Below are positions 58,453 through 64,000 of a DNA stretch of 64,000 bases, piece by piece (the first letter of the stretch is position 1; each line of letters begins with the position of its first letter). The notes under the pieces were generated by a model that was given only the letters and a program-made list of their open reading frames with translations, searched no databases and was not told the DNA's origin. This DNA is from JAFDXJ01 sp038257845. GTDB lineage: Bacteria; Bacteroidota; Bacteroidia; Chitinophagales; Chitinophagaceae. The DNA is taken from positions 1 to 64,000 of the forward strand of contig JBBSQL010000011.1 of assembly GCA_038257845.1 (NCBI GenBank), written 5' to 3'. Made by a program: the position numbers and the translations under genes.

Positions 58453-59898
58453 TTGATTAAGAAGCTTGATATACTTGTATTGCGTTCATTCATTGGGCCA
58501 TTCCTGGCTACTTTTCTCATTTCATTATTTGTATTAATTCTCCAGTTTTTCTGGTTATATATTGATGACCTCGTAGGCAAGGGCCTTGATCTCAGCACGC
58601 TGGCATATCTGACCTCTTTGGTTGCAGTTACCTGGGTGCCTCTTGCTTTGCCATTGGCATTGTTACTTTCATCCATCATGGCATTTGGAAAACTCGGTGA
58701 AACGTTTGAATTAGTTGCCTTAAAATCCGCTGGTGTGCCACTTATCCGTTTTATGCGACCTGTTTTTATTGTGACAATCATATTGAGTATTGTGGCTTTT
58801 TTCTTCGCGAATAATATTATTCCTGTAGCAAACTTAAAGTTAAACACGGTGAAATATGATATCCTCGTTGCCAAACCTGCATTCGATATCAAAGAAGGTG
58901 TTTTTTATGATAAAATAGAAGGTTATATAATTAAAATCGGGAAAAAAGATAAAGATGACAGTACCATTCGCAATGTCATTATCTGGGAAAAAACATTTGG
59001 CCTGCAGGACAATTTTATGACGGCAGAAAGTGGCATCATGAGTATCACACCGGATAAAAAATTTTTAAGATTTACAATGCATAATGGCTGGAATTACCAG
59101 GAAAACGGGAATCGCTATAATCCCAATACAGAATTTATCAGGCTTGGATTTAAAGATTATGTCAAAGAGTTTGACCTGAGTAGTTTTAAGATGAATAAAA
59201 CTTCTGACACGGCATTTAAAGACAATCCTCAAATGCTGAGCATCCGGCAACTTAATCATGCAATTGATTCCTTAGGTGACATTCATCAACAATTTGGGGC
59301 AACACTACAAAAGCAGGCCGCGCCATATCTTTCCTTCCTCCGGTTAAAAGACAGTGCCTGGCCAAATACTAATTCAATTCATGGTGAATCCATTTCTCAA
59401 ATCATCCCGGATACTTTAAAAACCATGATTTTTAATCGGGCAATTGCACAAGCCAGTAGTACCAAAAGTTATATAGATCTGCTGGCAGTGGATTATAAAA
59501 GCCGCCTCGAAACAGAAAGAAAATACTGGATTGAATGGAACAGGAAATTTACACTTTCTGCGGCCTGCATTGTTTTATTTTTAATTGGTGCACCATTGGG
59601 TTCAATTATTCGTCGTGGCGGTTTGGGAACGCCGCTGGTATTTGCCATTGTATTTTTTGTGTTATTTAATATGCTGAATACTTTTGGTGAAAAATTTGCC
59701 AAAGAAGGCGTTACAAGTCCCTTTACAGGAATGTGGCTTTCTGCAATGGTCTTAGTGCCCATTGGATTATTTCTAACAGTTAAAGCGATGCGGGATTCGC
59801 AATTATTTAATAAAGAATATTATTTCCGTTTTGCCAGGCGGCTAAGAAGAATTGGACTTAAAACAGGATTGATAAAAGACAATGCTCCCATTAAATAA
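58453..59898 (+). CDS. LptF/LptG-family permease (YjgP/YjgQ)
   Basis: 481 residues with six membrane segments around a periplasmic domain. FIGPFLATFLISLFVLILQF and FWLYIDDLVGKGLDLSTLAY are family motifs, and the C-terminal helices end GAPLGSIIRRGGLGTPLVFA IVFFVLFNMLN. It is one of the two membrane subunits that, with LptB, extract lipopolysaccharide from the inner membrane. Start codon is TTG at 58453 (no ATG or GTG upstream in frame), followed by IKKLDIL as in relatives. LptF and LptG cannot be separated with confidence here. Confidence 0.88.
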   Translation: MIKKLDILVLRSFIGPFLATFLISLFVLILQFFWLYIDDLVGKGLDLSTLAYLTSLVAVTWVPLALPLALLLSSIMAFGKLGETFELVALKSAGVPLIRFMRPVFIVTIILSIVAFFFANNIIPVANLKLNTVKYDILVAKPAFDIKEGVFYDKIEGYIIKIGKKDKDDSTIRNVIIWEKTFGLQDNFMTAESGIMSITPDKKFLRFTMHNGWNYQENGNRYNPNTEFIRLGFKDYVKEFDLSSFKMNKTSDTAFKDNPQMLSIRQLNHAIDSLGDIHQQFGATLQKQAAPYLSFLRLKDSAWPNTNSIHGESISQIIPDTLKTMIFNRAIAQASSTKSYIDLLAVDYKSRLETERKYWIEWNRKFTLSAACIVLFLIGAPLGSIIRRGGLGTPLVFAIVFFVLFNMLNTFGEKFAKEGVTSPFTGMWLSAMVLVPIGLFLTVKAMRDSQLFNKEYYFRFARRLRRIGLKTGLIKDNAPIK

Positions 59899-59924
59899 AT
59901 TTTCTTTACATTAATTTAAAACAG

Positions 59925-60923
59925 TTGCAAAAAGCAGTTCAAAATTTGGGGGTGCAAAAATGGATAACATTTGTTTCCGTCTTGCTTTTCATTGCCAAAA
60001 TGGGGGCATATTACCGCACCAATTCTACGGCGGTGTTATCGGATGCATTGGAAAGTGTGGTAAATGTAATTGCAGGAATTATCGGGCTTGTGGCATTATA
60101 TGTGGCAGCAAAACCACGGGATGCCGATCATCCTTATGGCCATGGAAAAGCAGAATTTATTTCTGCAGCAGCGGAAGGCGCATTAATTATTTGTGCCGGT
60201 TTTTTTATTTTATACGAAACAGTTATACATTTCATTGAACAAACACCGGTATTGCATATTGATGAAGGGCTTTACATCATTGCAGCAACCGCGGTTATAA
60301 ATCTTATTGCAGGACTTTATTGCATTCGTATTGGTAAAAAAAATAATTCCCTTGCCTTGCATTCCTCCGGCAAACATTTATTGCTGGACACGGCCTCTAC
60401 CTTACTTATTATTCTTGCACTGGGTGTCATGTATTTTATCAAAATTTACTGGATTGATAAAGCAACATCATTGATTATGGCTATTATTGTTTTGTACAAC
60501 GGGTATAAAATAATCCGTAAATCATTTGCAGGAATCATGGATGAAGCGGATGAGAAATTGTTGAAGAATTTGATCAGCCTCCTGAATGATAACAGGCAGG
60601 CAAAATGGATTGACCTGCATAACCTTCGTGTAATTAAATACGGCGCAGTGTTGCATATTGATTGCCACATGACAGTTCCCTGGTACCTGAATGTGCGGGA
60701 AGCGCATTCAGAAATTGATGCGTTAATTCATTTAATAAAAACGAAATTTGGGGATGCCGTTGAAATGTTTATTCATACAGATGCATGCATGGAATTTTCC
60801 TGCCCGATTTGCATGGTAGCGGATTGCCCGGTAAGATTACAGCCATTTGAAAAAAGCGTAGAATGGAGTATGAAAAATATAATTCCAAATCAAAAACATA
60901 GTATAAAGCAAACAGAAAGATAA
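59925..60923 (+). CDS. Cation diffusion facilitator transporter with Cys-rich tail
   Basis: 332 residues, start codon TTG at 59925 because the first ATG (60000) would remove the first membrane helix. Six helices; ALSD-type motif LSDALESVVNVIAG with metal-site residues, DHPYGHGKAEFISA, and HLLLDTASTLLIILALGV as the second HxxxD site. A cytoplasmic domain follows with LHNLRVIKYGAVLHIDCHMTV. The end, ACMEFSCPICMVADCPVRLQ, has four Cys in a C-x4-C-x2-C-x4-C pattern, which is not general for the family and could bind a metal. Exports divalent cations such as Zn or Fe. Confidence 0.88.
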   Translation: MQKAVQNLGVQKWITFVSVLLFIAKMGAYYRTNSTAVLSDALESVVNVIAGIIGLVALYVAAKPRDADHPYGHGKAEFISAAAEGALIICAGFFILYETVIHFIEQTPVLHIDEGLYIIAATAVINLIAGLYCIRIGKKNNSLALHSSGKHLLLDTASTLLIILALGVMYFIKIYWIDKATSLIMAIIVLYNGYKIIRKSFAGIMDEADEKLLKNLISLLNDNRQAKWIDLHNLRVIKYGAVLHIDCHMTVPWYLNVREAHSEIDALIHLIKTKFGDAVEMFIHTDACMEFSCPICMVADCPVRLQPFEKSVEWSMKNIIPNQKHSIKQTER

Positions 60924-61022
60924 ATTCATTATAAAGATAAAAGCAGTTTATAACTGTGTGTTTAAAATATTCTATATTCGTCAACCATCGAAATCGTATT
61001 CTCAACTTTTAAAAATATATAT

Positions 61023-62393
61023 ATGGAAGCATGGAAAGATTACCAGGAAAAAAATAAAGACAGATTCCTGGAAGAATTATTGGAATTATTGCGCATCCCG
61101 AGTGTAAGCGCACGCAATGAAAATAAAAAAGATATGCTCACCTGTGCGGAAGCAGTAAAAAACAGGCTTACGGAAGCAGGCGCAGAAAATGTAAAAATTA
61201 TTCCTACTACAGGCCACCCGGTTGTTTATGGAGAAAAAATAATTGATGCATCCAAACCCACCGTATTGGTATATGGACATTATGATGTACAACCGGCAGA
61301 TCCGCTGGAACTCTGGAATAGCGGGCCTTTCGAACCGGTGATCAAAGACGGTAAAATCTTTGCCCGTGGTGCCTGTGATGATAAAGGCCAATTTTATATG
61401 CATATTAAAGCGTTGGAAATAATGACAAAAACCAACAGCTTACCGGTTAATATAAAATTCCTCATTGAAGGCGAAGAGGAAATTGGTTCTGCACACCTGG
61501 CTGAATTTTTAGAAGAAAATAAATCCCTGTTGCAGGCCGATGTTATTTTGATCAGCGATACTGCAATGCTTAGTATGGATACACCGAGCATTGATGTTGG
61601 AGTCCGCGGTCTTTCTTATGTAGAAATTGAATTGACAGGCCCTAACCGCGACCTGCATAGTGGTGTGTATGGTGGCGCTGTGGCAAATCCAATTACTATT
61701 CTCGCCCAAATGATCGCATCGCTCCATGATGAAAATAATCATATAACCATTACCGGGTTTTATGATGATGTAGTGAATTCAACAGATGAAGAAAGAAAAG
61801 CCATGGCCAAAGCGCCTTATGATGAGGAAGCCTATAAAGAAGATTTAGGGGTGAAAAATTTATGGGGTGAAAAAGGTTACACAACGAATGAAAGAACAGG
61901 TATCAGGCCTACACTGGAAGTGAATGGAATTTGGGGCGGCTATACAGGTGAAGGTGCTAAAACAGTTTTGCCATCAAAAGCAACTGCAAAAATTTCCTGC
62001 AGGTTGGTGCCGAATCAAAAAAGTCCAAAAATGACAAAATTAATAATGGATCATTTGAAAAAAATTGCACCGGATACAGTTACTGTAAACATTTTTGAAC
62101 ATCACGGTGGCGATCCTTATATGACGCCTGTTGACAGCCTGGAATATGAAGCTGCTGCAAAAGCCATTGAAAAAACTTTTGGCAAAAAACCTATACCAGT
62201 TCGTGGTGGTGGAAGTATTCCGATTACGGCACTTTTTGAATCTGTATTAAATTGCAAAACTGTTTTCCTGGGCTTTGGCCTCGACAGTGATAACCTGCAT
62301 AGCCCGAATGAAAAATATGGTTTATTCAATTTCTATAAAGGCATTGAAACCATTCCATATTTTCATCAGTATTATGCTGAAATGAAAAAATAA
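61023..62393 (+). CDS. M20-family metallopeptidase (dipeptidase)
   Basis: 456 residues. LVYGHYDVQPADP with the first metal His/Asp, ARGACDDKGQFYMHIKALEI, LIEGEEEIGSAHLAEFLEEN with the catalytic and metal Glu, a dimerisation insert, and GGSIPITALFE, with the late His in GLDSDNLHSPNEKYGLFNFY. This order is that of M20C-type dipeptidases. It is cytoplasmic, with no signal peptide, and would hydrolyse dipeptides using two metals. Confidence 0.92.
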   Translation: MEAWKDYQEKNKDRFLEELLELLRIPSVSARNENKKDMLTCAEAVKNRLTEAGAENVKIIPTTGHPVVYGEKIIDASKPTVLVYGHYDVQPADPLELWNSGPFEPVIKDGKIFARGACDDKGQFYMHIKALEIMTKTNSLPVNIKFLIEGEEEIGSAHLAEFLEENKSLLQADVILISDTAMLSMDTPSIDVGVRGLSYVEIELTGPNRDLHSGVYGGAVANPITILAQMIASLHDENNHITITGFYDDVVNSTDEERKAMAKAPYDEEAYKEDLGVKNLWGEKGYTTNERTGIRPTLEVNGIWGGYTGEGAKTVLPSKATAKISCRLVPNQKSPKMTKLIMDHLKKIAPDTVTVNIFEHHGGDPYMTPVDSLEYEAAAKAIEKTFGKKPIPVRGGGSIPITALFESVLNCKTVFLGFGLDSDNLHSPNEKYGLFNFYKGIETIPYFHQYYAEMKK

Positions 62394-62442
62394 ATAGCTG
62401 GTTTATCCTGAAAATTTTTTTCGGAAAATTTTGAAGAAATGT

Positions 62443-62832
62443 ATGAATACAGTTCCCGCTAAAATAAGAATTGATAAATATTTATGGGCTATACGAATTT
62501 TCAAAACACGCACGCAAGCAGCAGATGCATGCAGCAAGGGTAAAGTAAAAATGAATGGAAATTCGTTGAAAGCTTCTAAGATTGTTGAGATAAATGATCA
62601 ATACGAAATAAAAACAGAAGCCCGAAAATGGCTTATAAAAGTTACCCGATTATTGCAGCAGCGTGTTCAATTTTCAGAGGCTGTAAATTTTTATACGGAC
62701 CTTACACCTGCTGAGGAAAAGAAAGAGGAAAGTTATGAAGCAACTGCATTTCATACCGGAAAAAGATTAAGTAAAATAGGCCGGCCAACAAAAAAAGAGC
62801 GACGAGGGAGGGATGACTTTTTCAATGATTAA
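62443..62832 (+). CDS. S4-domain RNA-binding heat-shock-type protein (Hsp15-like)
   Basis: 129 residues from the ATG at 62443 (a TTG at 62431 extends the frame by four codons). RIDKYLWAIRIFKTRTQAADACSKGKVKMNG and YEIKTEARKWLIKVTRLLQQRV make an S4 RNA-binding domain, then a charged tail with GRPTKKERRGRDDFF. E. coli Hsp15 recycles 50S subunits with stalled nascent chains. Thirty-eight to fifty bases after the peptidase gene, convergent with the reductase gene by 6 bases. Confidence 0.85.
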   Translation: MNTVPAKIRIDKYLWAIRIFKTRTQAADACSKGKVKMNGNSLKASKIVEINDQYEIKTEARKWLIKVTRLLQQRVQFSEAVNFYTDLTPAEEKKEESYEATAFHTGKRLSKIGRPTKKERRGRDDFFND

Positions 62833-62838
62833 GATCAA

Positions 62839-63747
62839 TTATATTTTATCCATTGAAAAAGTTTCCCGGATGCCTTCTTCAAAGAGAATAGGATCAAAAT
62901 CCAGTTCATTGATTGCCCTTTGAATTTTCAAACCGGATTTTTGGGGCCTTACTACTGGTTGTTTTAATTCTTCGCCTCTAACTTTTTCCAACAGGTCCGT
63001 ATTTAAACCAAGTAATTTTGCTGTGGCAAATGCCATATCAGATGGCGACAGCGTTTCTTTTCCCGCAAGATGAAAAACACCTGTTTTATTTCTTTCAATG
63101 ATGGCATTAATACCTATACAGAAATCACCAACAAAAGTAGGTGTCCGCTTTTCATCGGTTACTACTTTAATAGATTGATTTTTTTTCAGGCAATTTTTGA
63201 TAAGTTGAATAAATCCACCTCTCGTACCTTCCCATACAGGCCCATAGACAAAAACAGGTCGTACAATTGTATAAGGAATAGTTGTAGCAGAAACAATTTT
63301 TTCCGCCATCAGTTTGGATTCTCCATAAAAATTAAGTGGTGCAGGAATATCATTTTCTGCATGCGGGCCATTTTCACCAAAAACAAAATCGGTGGATAGA
63401 AATATGAAATGCACTTTTTTTCCCGGCGCAAGAGCAGAAGCCGCTTCCAACAAATACCTTGTAGCTTCTACATTTATTTGCAAGCATTCTTCCCTATAAA
63501 CATGACAATCATTCGGCTTACTCATCGCCGCATTATGAATGATCACATCCGGCATAATACTTTGTATTAATTCCTGAACGTTTTCTTTATTGGTTAATTC
63601 TGCTTCGCAATACACTACCTTTTCCGGGATATTTATGTCCCGGCAAAGTCCGCGCCCGCTGGTATAAACGTCTATATTTTTCTGTGAAAAGAAATGAGCC
63701 AAATGGCTACCTAAAAACCCATTTGCTCCCGTAATGAGTATTCGCAT
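62839..63747 (-). CDS. RmlD-like NAD(P)-dependent sugar nucleotide reductase
   Basis: 302 residues, extended SDR fold. MRILITGANGFLGSHLAHFF is the nucleotide-binding motif; FLSTDFVFGENGPHAENDIP and LNFYGESKLMAEKIV carry Ser/Thr and the catalytic YxxxK. This matches dTDP-4-dehydrorhamnose reductase (RmlD) family members, but rmlABC are not adjacent, so the substrate is unknown. It is 30 bases from the next gene on the same strand (63778), so the pair may be co-transcribed with this gene second. Confidence 0.82.
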   Translation of the reverse strand: MRILITGANGFLGSHLAHFFSQKNIDVYTSGRGLCRDINIPEKVVYCEAELTNKENVQELIQSIMPDVIIHNAAMSKPNDCHVYREECLQINVEATRYLLEAASALAPGKKVHFIFLSTDFVFGENGPHAENDIPAPLNFYGESKLMAEKIVSATTIPYTIVRPVFVYGPVWEGTRGGFIQLIKNCLKKNQSIKVVTDEKRTPTFVGDFCIGINAIIERNKTGVFHLAGKETLSPSDMAFATAKLLGLNTDLLEKVRGEELKQPVVRPQKSGLKIQRAINELDFDPILFEEGIRETFSMDKI

Positions 63748-63777
63748 AAATTCGAAGGTTTTTTAGTTTTGATTGAT

Positions 63778-64000
63778 CTACAATTCTTGATCCTCAGTAT
63801 TTTCTGAATTTTCCGTACTCGTGTTTTCTTCACCTTCTTCGCCAAAGCCTTCCATGCCTTTTTCCAAATCATATTTTTCTTCAATATCCGCAAACTTACT
63901 ACCCAAAAGACTTTTCGTGCCATATTGCGGCGGACCGATCCCTTCCGTGCGTGAGATAAACGGGTATGAATAATTCCTGTTTTCTTCTTTGGAAACATGA
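63778..64000 (-). CDS. C-terminal end of an unidentified acidic-tailed protein (partial)
   Basis: The last 73 residues of a gene that starts beyond the window. Read in the frame ending TAG at 63778: SKEENRNYSYPFISRTEGIG, then PPQYGTKSLLGSKFADIEEK and an acidic Glu/Gly/Asn-rich end (GEEGEENTSTENSENTEDQE). A longer competing frame in the same region (63711-63998) overlaps the RmlD-like gene start and has a basic, unlikely composition, so I prefer this one. I do not recognise the protein. Confidence 0.6.
   Translation of the reverse strand, partial: HVSKEENRNYSYPFISRTEGIGPPQYGTKSLLGSKFADIEEKYDLEKGMEGFGEEGEENTSTENSENTEDQEL

Noticed and set aside
63711..63998. 95-codon minus-strand frame at the right edge
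   Set aside because: Very basic, Lys/Arg-rich and overlaps the start of the RmlD-like gene; another frame gives a more natural acidic-tailed C-terminus.
1..64000. tRNA, rRNA, insertion sequence, prophage or toxin-antitoxin genes
   Set aside because: I looked for tRNA T-loop motifs, rRNA blocks, transposase/integrase signatures and typical toxin-antitoxin pairs on both strands and saw none I could support.

Overview
The window looks like an AT-rich chromosomal segment of a Bacteroidota bacterium, most likely a member of the Chitinophagaceae or a close relative. The support is: a type IX secretion sorting tail (9771-11465, minus), a short group-1-like sigma factor starting MRKLLITKSIT, TAnnTTTG -7 promoter elements, start codons preceded by A-rich DNA rather than Shine-Dalgarno sequences, a ribosomal protein L17 with a helix-hairpin-helix tail, and many families typical of that group (DUF6496, lmo0937, START-like, DUF4142). 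I see no rRNA, tRNA, transposase, integrase, phage gene or CRISPR array.

Layout. 1-9.6 kb: a secreted VanX-type dipeptidase (cut by the window edge), nucleotidyltransferase, PLP-dependent deaminase-like enzyme, lipB, an rluD-type pseudouridine synthase, an outer-membrane DUF481-type protein, a Gfo/Idh/MocA oxidoreductase and a FemAB-like acyltransferase. 9.7-14.4 kb: a minus-strand three-gene operon for a repetitive secreted protein, a TPR protein and a T9SS cargo protein. 14.5-17.8 kb: a type II NADH dehydrogenase between two copies of a repeat module made of G/T-rich arrays, CATTAAC arrays and a conserved core. 17.8-19.7 kb: a receiver protein and a CHASE3 histidine kinase.

19.8-39.5 kb is the most interesting part, a stress and DNA-repair island. 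It holds DUF2383/PA2169, DUF892, two pyridoxamine-phosphate-oxidase-like proteins, YihY, TonB, Ku, DNA ligase D, topoisomerase IB, DUF6496, DUF4142, lmo0937, YtxH, CsbD, several tiny proteins, a receiver-PAS-histidine kinase, single-domain receivers and an NtrC-type sigma-54 activator. By eye I find about fourteen -24/-12 (sigma-54-like) elements, TGG(C/T)A-N5-6-TTG, just upstream of these genes, including one that fits the full consensus before ku. Housekeeping genes outside the island instead carry TAnnTTTG. My main inference is that this is a sigma-54-controlled general stress and double-strand-break-repair regulon, with the NtrC-type protein at 37064-38479 as the probable activator. ligD is split into two frames at a run of 11 A.

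39.6-45 kb: RNA modification genes (rlmN and two pseudouridine synthases), dinB and icd. 45.2-47 kb: grpE-dnaJ. 47.2-48.2 kb: two envelope proteins, the first behind a 19-bp perfect palindrome. 48.4-52.4 kb: infA-rpmJ-rpsM-rpsK-rpsD-rpoA-rplQ. 52.5-64 kb: htpG, pckA, an RpoD-family sigma factor, a START-like protein, an LptF/LptG permease, a cation efflux transporter with a cysteine-rich tail, an M20 dipeptidase, an S4-domain RNA-binding protein, a RmlD-like reductase and the end of an unidentified acidic-tailed protein.

Dispersed short hairpin repeats of several families occupy the gaps between genes outside the ribosomal region. All calls come from reading the sequence and from memory of protein families; nothing was searched or computed.
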